Shown here: positions 29,700 to 40,074 of the stretch, piece after piece
Position numbering within the stretch: the stretch's first letter is position 1
Layout of the letters: each line of letters starts with the position of its first letter
From: Pycnococcus provasolii
Lineage: Eukaryota; Chlorophyta; Pseudoscourfieldiophyceae; Pseudoscourfieldiales; Pycnococcaceae
Reading direction: 5' to 3'
Assembly: GCA_938743325.2 (NCBI GenBank)
Contig: OW568882.1
Location: 62,001-126,000, forward strand
DNA: 64,000 bases
Translations under genes and position numbers: made by a program
Notes under the pieces: generated by a model
The model's input: the letters and a program-made list of their open reading frames with translations, nothing else
What the model was told of the DNA's origin: nothing
The model's database searches: none

Positions 29700-30970
29700 T
29701 CTGTTGACGCTGTAACTAGTATGGGTACCTGCGGTCAGCTTCTCCAGCGAAATCGGCATCCACATAGGCGCGCATGTTGGGGATACCGGCCATTGCAGGA
29801 TAGAAGATTCCATAATCGACCGTGGTGCGTAGGTGGCCGATAATGCGCTCGACCATCTGCCAGTCGGCTTCAGTAGGACTTGCCATGCCTTGAGCAGCGG
29901 CTCGTGTGGCATAGGCGAGGTCTGGACGGCTGAGATTGACGAGGTAGAGCAGCATGCCCACAGCTTTGCGAAATTGGCCAGCGCGAGCGTCAGAGAGCGA
30001 AGGAGACGGCATCGGGGGAGGTTCACTGCGCGTAGGCGTAGCAAAGGAACCGAGTACATCAGGAAACGTATCTAAGATACGTTGGGCGTATGCGGTCTGG
30101 TGTACGCGCACCCCGGATGTCGTGCGGCAGAGTTGTAAACCAATAATCTGGGTAAGCTCGGCGCCATCCTGCCGCGTGATCTTATCGAAGGCGGCGCGCA
30201 ACGACTTATAAGCCTCCTCCACATCAGCGGAGCGCTGAGCGAAAACGCTGATGTCATCGACATAAGTCGCAAGACAGATGAGAGAGCCGGCAGAGAAGCT
30301 CCCTTTGAAAAATAGACAGGGATCGGCGGTTGATTGCGTATGGCGTTGTAAGCTGACTTGGCGTCGACGGAGGCGTGCACCACGCGTTCGAGTTGAACCC
30401 GGTCAACGGCTGGTGCCACCTTTACGTGCTTCCCGAAGTGTTGCGTAGTTGAGACCGACTCCTTGATGATGCGAAGGGCAGTCGCGGCACGCGAATTCTT
30501 GGTTGGATCGCTGCTCTCGTGCGTGAGGTTGAGCAGCTGGTAGTGCGCGAGGTAGGTGTCCAATGCGCCCTTGAATATCGGCCAGTCGCCGGCGTTTCCT
30601 GTGCACTGTGGCTTGGCGGGCGATGGTAGGTCCTCGTACGGCTTAGTCGAGTTCGACGTGTCCGAGAACTTGCCTTTTCCAATGTACGCCAGTCGTTCCG
30701 CACGAGTGGCGTCGAGGACGTCCTCAAGGTTCTGCTTGATTGCGTCGAAGGCCGGATCAGTTCCACCGTTTTCGTTGTCGGCCGTCGAGCTGCGTTCGGG
30801 TAAACCGCGACGCGCGCGCAGGTAGAGTTGTCCGGGTGAGGCCTGCTCTGCAGTGCGCTCCTCCAGCTCCTTAAGAGCGGCTTGCGCTTGCGTACGCTCC
30901 TCCTCGTTTGATGAGTGCGCAGCTAGGCGTTCGAGGTCAGCTTTGACCTCTGGTGTGAGGCTCATGTGTT
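29700..30970 (-). mobile_element. Broken Ty1/copia-type LTR retrotransposon relic
   Basis: A fossil copy on the minus strand. A gag-like part with a capsid-type GDWPIFKGALDTYLAHY segment lies on the 5' side (about 30400-30960). Reverse transcriptase with a YVDD motif and RNase H-adjacent sequence (LSRPDLAYATR) follow (about 29716-30350). Most of pol between them, including protease and integrase, is absent, and I could not define LTRs. It is clearly broken, with a large internal loss and probably one or more smaller breaks. Age cannot be judged without LTR pairs. Confidence 0.75.
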
Positions 30971-31001
30971 CCATTTTTCCAGGCTTGGCCAGGCGGTGAA
31001 T

Positions 31002-31421
31002 ATGGCACCTTGCCATTTACCAGGCGTGGATGGAACAATTGACGGTTCGTTACTACGCGACGTCTGGCAATGCCACGGCTGCAATGGGAACCAGGACAAG
31101 AGCAAAATGCTGATCTGCGAAGGGTGTGGAAAAGCTTGGCATATGTGGTGCATCACGCCGCAACTGAAGGTGGCACCGAGAGGTACATGGGTGTGCCAGG
31201 CGTGCCAGGATAGCGGCTACGAGGCGCAGATAGCCGGCGGAAGTAGTGGTGACTACAAGCCACCACCCACAGTGGCAGCGCGGCTGAGGGATGAGCGTGG
31301 TCAGCAGCTGCACGGCATGGCACAGTGCCGTGCCCAGGGCAGCGTGACAGCTGTCGTGGCGCATGATGGTGGGTGGCGTGGCGGTGTTGAGGTGAGGAGA
31401 AGAGATGTGTTTGGGGTTTAA
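31002..31421 (+). CDS. Small PHD-finger protein or exon
   Basis: A 139-codon frame from ATG 31002. Residues ~20-67 form a PHD zinc finger with the spacing C-x2-C-x11-C-x2-C-x4-H-x2-C-x14-C-x2-C, including MLICEGC and the conserved Trp two residues before the seventh ligand. PHD fingers usually read histone H3 tails. The rest is unremarkable. TTTTTCCAG at 30975-30982 upstream could be a splice acceptor, so this may be one exon of a larger gene. It abuts the retroelement relic on the opposite strand; some retroelements carry PHD fingers, so it may be element-derived. Whether it is expressed is unknown. Confidence 0.45.
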   Translation: MAPCHLPGVDGTIDGSLLRDVWQCHGCNGNQDKSKMLICEGCGKAWHMWCITPQLKVAPRGTWVCQACQDSGYEAQIAGGSSGDYKPPPTVAARLRDERGQQLHGMAQCRAQGSVTAVVAHDGGWRGGVEVRRRDVFGV

Positions 31422-31881
31422 GGAGAGGAGAGGAGGCGATAGGAGATGGTGTTTTGGTTTCCCCCAACCCCAAGGGCTTTTGCCTGGCGAAGGTTGGTTG
31501 AGGTTTGGGACCCTCCCCCAAGGTGTCGGGAGTTTGTTAACAAAGGGACCGTTAGGTGGGGGGTTGGGTGTTGCCCTCCCCTTGGAGTGGGACGACCGAC
31601 TTTAGTTGTCGACGCGTTTTTGTGTACGTCTGTGGCGTACGCTGACGACAAGGTGTGGTGTGGTGTTGGTGTTTACTTGTTACAGAACTTCTTGACTCTA
31701 CTTGGCTTGGTGAACACACACGTGGTACAGGTGGTGCCTTAAGTTGTGGTGTGGCTGACGGAGAAAACAAAGGAGATCTAAGGCGAGTTGAGGTGCGGTG
31801 GTGGAGGTGGCGTGGTGCCGTGGCGAGGTTTTAGAAGTAAGTATGCAGGTGGCACAGTGCCGTGCCCAGGGCAGCGTGACA
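31319..31881. repeat. Pair of identical 31-bp direct repeats 532 bp apart
   Basis: The same 31 bases (beginning GGCACAGTGCCGTGCCCAGG) occur at 31319-31349 and 31851-31881. The first copy lies inside the PHD-finger frame, the second in non-coding DNA. Part of the unit is palindromic (GGCACAGTGCCGTGCC). The origin is unclear. Confidence 0.8.
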
Positions 31882-32180
31882 CCTCACGAGGCTCGCCCTT
31901 CCCTTTTTCCCCCACTGTAACTTCATTCTACACTTTTGGTTTATTTTCACGTCGTCACTCGTTTTTGACGTTCGTGCTTACTAAGAGTTGTGGAGTTCTT
32001 TAGTCGGGCCGCGACGAAGCTTGCGCCGTCGCGTCGAACAACGCCGCGGAAGCAGGCGGCACTGTACCGAGATGCGCAGTTCGCGCAAGATAGAGCATCG
32101 CTGAGTTCGCGCACGATATAGATGCGCTCGCATGCACCTTGGTTAGCGGTCAGGATTGTTTCTTGCCACAACGCCGGAGC
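31422..32180. other. Non-coding stretch between the PHD frame and the permuted tRNA
   Basis: 759 bp, G/T-rich in the first half, with the second copy of the 31-bp repeat. No coding or RNA feature could be supported. Confidence 0.5.
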
Positions 32181-32189
32181 AAAAAAAAA
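32181..32189 (-). terminator. RNA polymerase III T9 terminator
   Basis: Nine T residues on the minus strand, four bases after the end of the 5' half of the permuted tRNA gene. Placing the terminator after the 5' half, not the 3' half, supports transcription in permuted order. Confidence 0.75.
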
Positions 32190-32193
32190 TTAA

Positions 32194-32286
32194 TAGGAGG
32201 GAAACGCTCTATCCACTGAGCTAGACGGACTGGTGAACAAACACCGATTGTATCCGACGTGGGGTTCGAACCCACGACCGTTTCCT
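32194..32286 (-). tRNA. Permuted tRNA-Arg(CCU): 3' half precedes 5' half
   Basis: Reading the minus strand, the 3' half (32286 to 32251, 36 nt, positions 38-73) comes first, then a 20-nt spacer (32250 to 32231), then the 5' half (32230 to 32194, 37 nt, positions 1-37). Joined in biological order they give a 73-nt cloverleaf: acceptor stem with one G-U and one U-U pair, T8-A9, D arm GCTC-AGTGGATA-GAGC, anticodon stem TTTCC/GGAAA, loop CTCCTAA with anticodon CCU, 5-nt variable loop, T arm GTGGG-TTCGAAC-CCCAC, discriminator A. The break falls at 37/38, the canonical tRNA intron site. CCA is not encoded. Sequences outside the two ends (AAAAT and ATTTT) can pair, as a bulge-helix-bulge needs. Ordinary tRNA scanners would miss it. 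Confidence 0.88.
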
Positions 32287-32330
32287 CGCGAGATTTTGAA
32301 CCGGTATCCCCAGAATTCCATGGTGACACT

Positions 32331-32340
32331 GTATATAAAT
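32331..32340 (-). promoter_or_regulatory. TATA-like element upstream of the permuted tRNA
   Basis: ATTTATATAC on the minus strand, about 45 bp before the 3' half. Upstream TATA elements occur at algal and plant Pol III genes. It could also serve the divergent DSN1-like gene. Confidence 0.4.
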
Positions 32341-32502
32341 TATGTCGCAAGCAATTATACGAGACTTCGCATGGACGATCGAGGTATCCCCCTTTGTCCT
32401 TTTTTTCCGCTTCTTCGCGCGCCCCGTTATTTCGAATTCGCCAAAGGAGAAAAAAACACAACAACAACGCTCGTCATTCTTCTTTTCGCATAGTAGAAAT
32501 AA

Positions 32503-33588
32503 ATGTCCGACCCGCGCAAGTCGCTCATGTTCAGCCGCACGCCTGTGGTGAAAGCTCCTGCTACTGCTACTGCTACTGCTACTGCTGCTCCCGCCTCCGT
32601 CCTGCGCCCGTCCAACAACATCTCTGAGCCCTCCTCCATGAAAGCGTCTCAGCAGCAGCAGGAGCCGCCTTCTGAGCCGCCTTCTTCCGAAGTCGTCACC
32701 GACGGCACATTCACGTTCAAACGCAAGCGAAAACAAGCAGCAGCCCCAGAACCTGCTGCGACAAACACAACAGCAAAAATGCACAAAAAGTCCGCACCGT
32801 CCACAACAACAACAACAAAAAAACCCTCTACTGCTACTGCTACTGCTACTGCTACATACAACATCGCCAACCTTCCGCCGTACCCGCAGTCGCAGCACCT
32901 GTACCCGCACGCGCAGCCTCTGCACACAGCATTAAACGTCTGCCGCCCAGATTCTCAGCGCCTCACTCAGCTCATAAAGCGCATCGCGGACGAGGAAGTC
33001 GCACGGTGCCGCAACACGTTCCACAACCACCCGTTCGTCACGAAGGAAGTTGAGCACATCCTGAAGGACTTTGCGGTTGCCGCCGAGCAGCTCGTGCTGG
33101 ACGGAACTGTCGCGGTGGCGCAGAATACACCCGAGGAGGCTGTGGGTGAAATACTGCAAGCGCGTCTCGCAACGCTCAACGAGCAGAAGAGACGCTTCGT
33201 CAAGGAGGAGAAGGAGTGGCACGAGCTTGCCGTGCGACGTGACGAAGGTCCGTCAGCCACGATTCCTACGCCGACGCCGTCCGTCGCTGACGCCTCGGCT
33301 GCGAATGCACAGGCTGCCTCAGAAAGCGCCGTGGGAAAGCTCGCCGAAGCGCAGACAAGCGCGCAGACGTCGCTGGAGATTCAGGTGGACCGTATCTGTG
33401 CTATGGTTCAGGGATGCGAGTCGTTGGTGGCAAGTGCGGAAGAGCGCGCTGGACAGCTCGCGAGCCGATTCCACCGAGAGAGCTTTCGCATGCTCCCTCA
33501 CGTCGACAGCCCTGCGGTGCTCATCAAGAGTTTGGCGGCAACGAGCAGGGCTTTGGCGGCGGTGGCGGCGGAGGCGACAGCGTCGTGA
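32503..33588 (+). CDS. DSN1: DSN1/Mis13-like kinetochore protein
   Basis: 361 residues from ATG 32503. The first ~130 are low-complexity (Ala/Thr, Gln, Pro, with a basic KRKRK patch). The rest is helical and follows the Mis12-complex subunit DSN1: a block ending LVLDGT, a helix ending EKEWHELAV (the Trp-containing segment seen in DSN1), a second coiled helix, and a C-terminal DSPAVLIKSLA motif like the conserved DSN1 tail. DSN1 links the Mis12 complex to Ndc80 and Spc24/25 in the outer kinetochore. The match rests on spaced short motifs, so a profile search should confirm it. Divergent from the tRNA, 217 bp away. Confidence 0.55.
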   Translation: MSDPRKSLMFSRTPVVKAPATATATATAAPASVLRPSNNISEPSSMKASQQQQEPPSEPPSSEVVTDGTFTFKRKRKQAAAPEPAATNTTAKMHKKSAPSTTTTTKKPSTATATATATYNIANLPPYPQSQHLYPHAQPLHTALNVCRPDSQRLTQLIKRIADEEVARCRNTFHNHPFVTKEVEHILKDFAVAAEQLVLDGTVAVAQNTPEEAVGEILQARLATLNEQKRRFVKEEKEWHELAVRRDEGPSATIPTPTPSVADASAANAQAASESAVGKLAEAQTSAQTSLEIQVDRICAMVQGCESLVASAEERAGQLASRFHRESFRMLPHVDSPAVLIKSLAATSRALAAVAAEATAS

Positions 33589-33820
33589 CGACGGAGCAAG
33601 GAGGAAACCAATCAATAGAGAGCACAACCAACACGTTTCAATCTTTCTTTTTTTCTCTTTCGAACAACAGAAAAGAAAAAACTAAAAAAAAAACAGGGTA
33701 AAAAAGAAAAAGAAAAAAAGTACACGCGATATTTGTTTTCCGCTTTAAAATCCAACCTTTTGTTGTTACTTCATCTACACATTGTGTACGTGTGTGTGTG
33801 GTCAAAACAACAACGCGGTA
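33589..33820. other. Convergent 3' region
   Basis: 232 bp of A/T-rich DNA with runs of A between the convergent DSN1-like and Ycf54 genes. No gene seen. Confidence 0.5.
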
Positions 33821-34432
33821 TTAGTTGACATTCTCCGGCAGGAACTTCTCCCACCACCCCTTGGCGTACGGCGAGTACGGCGCAATCCACTTCTGCGGCG
33901 GGAAGTCTGGGATCTTCTCGCTGTCTCCCTTGGTCGCCTCTTCCCACGTTGCGTTGAACGATCCCGAAATCACCCGGTCGAGGCGCAGCCTCATGAACAC
34001 CATCCAGTCCTTCTCCGTGCTGACGAGCGCCACCGCGGGCCTACCGAGTTTGGCGAGTTGATCTGCGGGAACGTTCTTTTCTAACCACTCCGGTTCGCAG
34101 ACGAGCGCAAAGTCGACGGCATATTCCATTTCCCCGTAGTACCTAACGCGTTCACGCAGTTGCTCCGCCATGGATTCGTTCTGCACGTCGTTGAGCATGA
34201 AGTTGGCGTTCGCCACCAAGAACTGGAACTCGTGTGCAGAGCCGTCGCGCGGGTTGACGGGCGGCGTCGGTCGCACGGTTCCCTGCTGCTGCTTGCTCGT
34301 TGCCTGCGCAGATACAGCGGCATGTATCTGCTGGCGCCGAGACAAAACACGACAAGGACGAGACGACAATGATGAGCGAGACGACAATGAAGAAGACATC
34401 CCTAAGGACATCGAGGACGAGAACGACGACAT
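33821..34432 (-). CDS. LCAA: Ycf54/LCAA, chlorophyll aerobic cyclase assembly factor (nuclear, plastid-targeted)
   Basis: 203 residues from ATG 34432; no ATG lies further upstream in frame. Residues 1-55 are Ser/Arg-rich with almost no acidic residues, a typical transit peptide. The rest is Ycf54/DUF2488: EFQFLVANANFML, LRERVRYYGE, the acidic/hydrophobic DFALVCEPEWL, PAVALVSTEKDWMVFMRLRLDRVISGSF, and a C-terminal extension. Ycf54 is needed for the Mg-protoporphyrin IX monomethyl ester oxidative cyclase step of chlorophyll synthesis at plastid membranes. In red-lineage algae the gene often stays in the plastid genome; here it is nuclear with a simple transit peptide, as in plants and green algae. 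Confidence 0.93.
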   Translation of the reverse strand: MSSFSSSMSLGMSSSLSSRSSLSSRPCRVLSRRQQIHAAVSAQATSKQQQGTVRPTPPVNPRDGSAHEFQFLVANANFMLNDVQNESMAEQLRERVRYYGEMEYAVDFALVCEPEWLEKNVPADQLAKLGRPAVALVSTEKDWMVFMRLRLDRVISGSFNATWEEATKGDSEKIPDFPPQKWIAPYSPYAKGWWEKFLPENVN

Positions 34433-34941
34433 GACGACGACGAAGTGCGATGGGATGGGATGGGAAAACACGCAGGAATTCTATCGATACCCTGTATGTG
34501 TCCCGGTGGAAAACAACCAGAAGGAGGTCGGGGTCCCTACGAGGGAGATCTCTCCCCTAGGAAGTAGGTGGGGCGGCTCCCCCTACCCTAAATTAAGATC
34601 GGGATAATACGCGTTGTTTGTGAAAGGATTTTATCCGGGAAGATCTGCAGACGTCTAATTAGCAGGCAACAGGGCCCCTTTGCACAACAGAACAGCTCTA
34701 GAGTCCTCCCGAGTCCCGGGACCCTAACCCTAACCCTAACCCTAACCCTAACCTAAACCCTAACCCTAATCCTAACCCTAACCCTAACCTAAACCCTAAC
34801 CCTAATCCTAGCCTAAACCCTAACCTAAACCCTAACCTGAGTCAGACCGGTTAGTTACGTGCGGGTTCCAATCCAAGCGACGTGCCACGGAGGCGCATCG
34901 CATCGCATCGCATCATACGTACATCCTCTGATGGCATATTT
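34433..34941. other. Divergent intergenic region, Ycf54 / ankyrin gene
   Basis: 509 bp, largely taken up by a C-rich telomeric array. It should contain two promoters. A short ATG-started frame at 34931 (six codons) lies just before the ankyrin start and could be an upstream ORF. Confidence 0.5.
34721..34837 (-). repeat. Interstitial telomeric array, C-rich on plus strand
   Basis: About 19 units of CCCTAA with scattered CCTAAA and CCCTAAT variants, the longest telomere-like array here. It sits between divergent genes. Confidence 0.95.
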
Positions 34942-36092
34942 ATGGTGAGAGCTCCTTTCAAGCATTCCTTTCTTTTCAAGCGTTCTATGGCGTCCAATCC
35001 TATGGTTTCCCCGTGGAGTTTCATTACAACCACCACATCGGTCACCACATCGGCCTCTCTCTCTGAGACTTCAGGACTCGTCGACGACTACATCTCTTGT
35101 AGTTCAGAAGAAGTCTTGCTGGAAAAACAACCTCGCTCTTTGAACTCTGTCGCACACGGACTCGCGTTCTCCAACGCTGCCTCCTCTAGCTCACTCCTGA
35201 AGAAGTTCCTACACGCATGTCCCGCTTTAAACAACCAACCGAACGTTCACGGAGACCTGCCCATCCACATGGCTGTCGCGTCGAAGTCCATCGCATCACT
35301 GGCTGTCATACTTAGTAGCGTGACCACCTCTCATTCTCTCATCTTCGCGCGCAACCTCGATGGCGCGACGCCTACGCACGTTCTGGCAGACACATGTGAA
35401 GACAACTTGCAAGAGCAAACAGCCGTGCTTATCATCAAAATGTTGGCAAAGTGTTTGCTCAAACAGAATCACAATAGTGATGTCTCGGATATCGCACGCG
35501 CGAAAGATTCGGTCGGGCGCACGCCAATGCACGTCGCGGCACATGCGGGGAAACCGCTCATCTTGCAGGCGCTCTTGGACACATTTCAAGAGGATGACGT
35601 TGACGCTAAAATAAACGCAATCTGCGCGAGGTGTCAACGAGGAAGAGACGTGCTCGCTGAGGCGAAACGCACCAAGAACAACGACGCGTGCTTGTCGATA
35701 TGCCTCGACGTGCTCTCCAAGAAAACAACGAGCGCCGACGATGACAGCATTCTGCACACCTCCACCACCAACACCAACACCACCAAAACAAAAAAAAACA
35801 AAAACAAAAAGAAGAAACCACCAAAACAAAAAACGAAGAAAAATGACAAACATCAAGTCAAAGCTTCCGCGCAGCGCTCGTCGTCGTCGTCAGAAGAAGA
35901 AGAAGAAGAAGAAGAAGAAATATCTTCGCCAGAAACAATACCACATCCACCAGAGCCCGTATATGACAAAGACGACGACGACGACGACTTTCATGTGGTT
36001 GTGTCAGCTCGTCGACGACGACAACAACGAGCACAGTCACGCATCGACAACGACAACGACAACAACCACAATTTGCCATCACCGTCCCATGA

Positions 36093-36129
<37 letters not shown>

Positions 36130-36426
36130 ACCAAAATTCCGCAATCACCGTCATCGTCAGCCTCCTCCTCCACCACCACCACATCATCATCCTTAGTTGC
36201 GCGTCCTGATGTCGTTAGCGCAACAACACGTCGCAGTGCTCATTTGCTTGACCTGGAGGTGACCTTAAGCCAAATTTTAGGCCTTTCGTCTGGTCGAAGT
36301 CTCAGCCCGGCGCAGGCTGATGCTCTGCGACTTTACCACCAGAGCGCTCTCGCAGAACTTGACGAGGCGCAGACAGAAACAGAGCTTGCAAATGAGGCAG
36401 AATGGCGCGCGGAACAGTACATGTAA
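34942..36426 (+). CDS. Ankyrin-repeat protein with acidic low-complexity tail
   Basis: 494 residues from ATG 34942, the first in-frame ATG. Two ankyrin-type units are clear (NVHGDLPIHMAVASKS near 100 and DSVGRTPMHVAAHAGKP near 195) with a weaker one between them (NLDGATPTHVLAD). The following ~180 residues are low-complexity: Asn/Thr/Lys, poly-Glu, poly-Asp (13 in a row) and poly-Ser, coded by trinucleotide runs. The last ~60 residues form a helix-rich segment (LLDLEVTLSQILGL). Ankyrin repeats bind other proteins; no partner can be inferred. Confidence 0.7.
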
Positions 36427-36617
36427 AACAATACTCGTCAGAATGAGAATGGCGCGCGGAACAGTACAGTACATGTAAAAAAAAAATACCAGCATCATTG
36501 GCAGCTAGCTCCACAGTACATGTACATCTAAAATTGTAAAAAAATATCTTTCTTCCAACCCATCTCTCTTACATCACAATCAAAACAACAACAACTTCAA
36601 CAACTAGTCTCTACTTT

Positions 36618-37971
36618 CTAACCAGCGGCTGCAACACCGGCAATGCCCTGCTCGATTTGCCTCCAGGCTCTCGCTGTGTCGCTCGCCAACCTGGCTTCGC
36701 CAGCCGCGAGCGAACGCATCGTCATCGCCAGCTCCTCCGTTCGGCTCTTCTGGAAGCGCGCAACCTCCTCCGCCATGCGAGCTGCTAATGCCTCGTGGTC
36801 ACCGCGAAGCTGCGCGCTCAGCGTGATTGCCTCCTGCAGCCTGAAGTCCTCCTCAGCCGCACGTCCCTCCTTGCCCGGCGTCGCCTGCAACTTCGACACG
36901 CTCACGCGTAGACGCGCGATGAGCGCGTCCGTGCCCTTCATCCGCCGAACGAGTGCGCTGCGGTCCTCCATCACGCTCTTCAGGCTGGCGACGGCGCGCA
37001 GCCACTCGCTCATGGTTGGCTGCACCGCGTCTGCAAGCTGCGAAGTCTGCGTGCGCGTGTCCTGCGACAGCTCCAGGCACCTGCGGCTTGCAAGCAGCAG
37101 GCACCTGGCGGCGACAGGTGCAGCCTCCGCCTGCGCGTCAGCAGTCACCTCGTCGACTTGGTAATCTGGCCCACCCTCCATGCCGCAGAGCGCTCGGAAC
37201 GAGGCTGCGAGCTCGGCGAGCTGGTCAGCCTGCCTCGACTGCCGACGAAGCATGCGGCCCATCTGCCTCTCCGCCTCCGCAAGCGCGTGGTCGAGCTGCA
37301 TGACGTACTGCCGAAGTCGAACGTACTCGGGATCGTCGTTCTCGTCCTGGCTGTCAACATTCGATGCCGGGCTGCCTCCTCTCGCGACGTCCTTCATCAC
37401 AGCCGTTGCCGCCGTCTCGACTCCGTTGAAGAACGTCTCGAGACTCCTCAGCGTTCCCTGCAGCCCACCCCCTCCCGTGGACGCGGCGCCTGGCGTTGGC
37501 GTGCTCGGCGTCCTGGCGACAGCCGCCTTCCAGTCCTCCTCAGTCGCCTCGAGGAATAGCTGAAGGTCGCGCGAGTACGCGAGTACGGGATGCGAGACGA
37601 CGCGTGTGAGAAACTTCTGCAGAGCCGCCCGTCGCTGTTCGATGAACGTTCGTTCGTGAACCGGCGTGTTCTGCGACGATGACCCGGTGGCAGCTGCCAC
37701 CTTGCTTCCTACGTGCTGGACGTGAGACTTCCTCGGCAGTGGTGGTATGATGATCCCCATGTTCGTGCGGCTCAGCCTGTTGGCGAGCCACTCAAAGTCG
37801 CGGTATCGGCGTATGACGGTGCTGTGTGTGCTTGCGTACTGTGGCAGGTCCGTCTGCGTCGTGACGCGGTACGTGACGTACGCGCCCACCCCGTCCCCTT
37901 GCATGGCTGGGTCACTGACGGTGACAACGAACTCGCCGTCGACCGTCTCGGGTGTCGGTGCCGCTGTGGGA

Positions 37972-38011
<40 letters not shown>

Positions 38012-38459
38012 ACGACGACGACGCGTGCTGCATCGTTTCGTACGCCGGCGGTGGTTGCATATCGTTCACGGGCATGGGGGGGTTGTCGTTGAGCGCCAAG
38101 CTTGCGAACGCCGACTCGTTCGGCGCTGCAGCCGTTGCGGTGGACGTCGCTCCTCCGGACGCAGACGGTTGTTCCGTTTGATCCTCCTTCGAGCTGAACG
38201 GGTTATCCTCGTTGTCTGAGGAAGATTCGCCGTCCGCAAAGAGCGACCCATGAGCCGTCCCATGAGCAGCCAGCGGGTCTGACCCCGACCCCGACCCCGA
38301 ACCACCACCACCACCAGCGAGCGGGTCTGAAAAAGAACCAGAATCATCACCACCACCATTAAGGGCATCGTCACGAGCATGCAAAGGATCATCATCTAAG
38401 GCAAAGAGAGGTTGCGCAGAGGACCCAGCATGCATGGACAGTGAAGTGTTCTCCGCCAT
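36618..38459 (-). CDS. PX-BAR sorting nexin (SNX1/SNX2 type)
   Basis: 613 residues from ATG 38459. The N-terminal 190 residues are low-complexity (Gly/Ser, acidic, poly-Ala of 15) and disordered. A PX domain spans about 175-315: GEFVVTVSDP, the RRYRDFEWL block that binds PI3P, PPLPRKS, and RRAALQKFLTRVVSHP. A helical C-terminal BAR region (about 345-610) follows. This is the layout of SNX1/SNX2, the membrane-bending part of retromer on endosomes. SNX5/6 or Vps5-like proteins are possible alternatives. Confidence 0.85.
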
Positions 38460-40074
38460 ACTGTAAGGTACTCCTGCTCCACGGGAAAAAAACAACACGC
38501 GAGAAATAAATGAATGCCAGGGGGCTGACGCGTCGCGGGACGCAGAATAGTGCGACGAGGCTCGACGAGGGGGAGGGGGAAGGGGGAAGGGGGAGACCGA
38601 AAAATGCAAACACACAAACGGCCAAAGCAGAAGCTCGAGTAGGCCCACCAGGGAGGGAGGTGTCCCACCTAGGGGGGGCGTGGCCCTATCGTAACCCCTA
38701 ACCCTAATGTAACCCTAATGTAACCCTAACGCGTGTGTGCGTGTTAGGGGTTCGGGTTCGGGGTTCGGGGTTCCTGTTTCGGGTTTCCGAGTTTCGGGGT
38801 TCCTCATTGGTGTTCCTCATCAGGGGGTTGGTTTTCTCTGCAAGGTTCCTCTGCGGCTCTGCAAGTCCATTTGTTCTGACTTCTGAGCAACACGATTCGT
38901 CCCTTCTTCGAATCCTCTCTCCTCTTGCCCTCCTTCTCTTCTAGTCTTCTCTTGCTGTCTCTCTCCCATGGTGAGCCATGGTGTTCGGGCTGGTGCTTTG
39001 CTCAGGCACTCCCCTCCTTTCACTGGGCACTGGCATGCGAAGTTTGGACCACGTGCACGGTAGGTAGGATTCCACCTAGGTGGGCTGCCTGACTGCCTAA
39101 GGCCTAAGGTAGGCCTTGGAAGTGGGGGGGAATCATAACGCACGTCAGAACGTTCTTTGGTAGTACTAGTACTACCGTTTCCGGTTTCACCAGGAGGTTT
39201 CTATGTACCGGTCAGGTTAACCACTTAAGGTGAACTTCTGCCTGCGAGAGTAATAAGTCCCTCCCAATTTCCCAAACAAACTGCTTTCCCAAACTGTTTC
39301 TTGATTTCAGACCGAAATATTTGCCCAATGCACTTAAGGGAACAAGGGGGCCCATCAAACCCCCCCACCTGGAGGAGGTAAAACTCAAATCGTCTTCGGC
39401 CTACCTTTAAGGCTTCACCACCCTGCCCAGCCCCCAAAGCAGGCCAGTTTTGCCTGCTTCATCAATCAATGCCCGTCAAATAATTCATAATACGTACGTG
39501 CACAGTAGACATTTATTTATTACGGGAGTGTGTGCGTGTGCGTGCGTGTGCTCGTCCTTGGCTGCCTGCCTCGTCCTTGTTATTGTGCTGGCTGGCTGCT
39601 ATTGTTATTTGCGCTGCTTGGATTTATCGTGTTCTTGTTATAATAAGAGCTGCTTGGGGAGCGCTCTTGAGCTTGGAGCAACTTGGTGGACTACATTGCA
39701 TTGCATTGGGTTGGGGAGTATCGCGCCTTGCCTGGCCTGGCCTGGCCTTGCACGTTTTGCAGAGACGTTTGCAGCAGTAGATTTTTTTCTCTCTCTCTCT
39801 CACCGTCGTCGTCGTGCGTGCGTGCGTGCATGCCGGTGTGTGTACCTGGTGCACACCTATTAGCACACCTAACGTCTCCTCCTGCGCATGAGCAGCGGCC
39901 TCGGGCGTGCTGACGACGTCGCCATCACCTCAACCAGGCTATAGGCAGAGCGTCGCGCGGGCAAAAACTCGCCATCACCATAACTCGAATTCAACACAAA
40001 CTCGCGCGTCGTGATACCTGACCACGCGCGTAGGAGCAACGCAAACGTGAAATCACAAAACGGCGGAAGGAAGC
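38460..40074. other. 1.6-kb intergenic region
   Basis: Between the divergent sorting nexin and channel starts. It has a degenerate telomeric array (38691-38730), GGGTTCGGGG repeats (38745-38800), CCTAAGG-type short repeats (39085-39120) and a GTGTGCGTGC run (39526-39550). No gene is supported. Confidence 0.5.
38691..38730 (-). repeat. Degenerate interstitial telomeric repeat
   Basis: CCCTAA units separated by TGTAA variants, followed by G-rich GGTTCGGG repeats. It lies about 230 bp upstream of the sorting nexin start, with the G-rich strand the same as its coding strand. Confidence 0.8.

Noticed and set aside
29700-32160. LTRs for the copia relic.
   Set aside because: No pair of long direct repeats was found flanking it; the 31-bp repeats both lie on one side and are too short.
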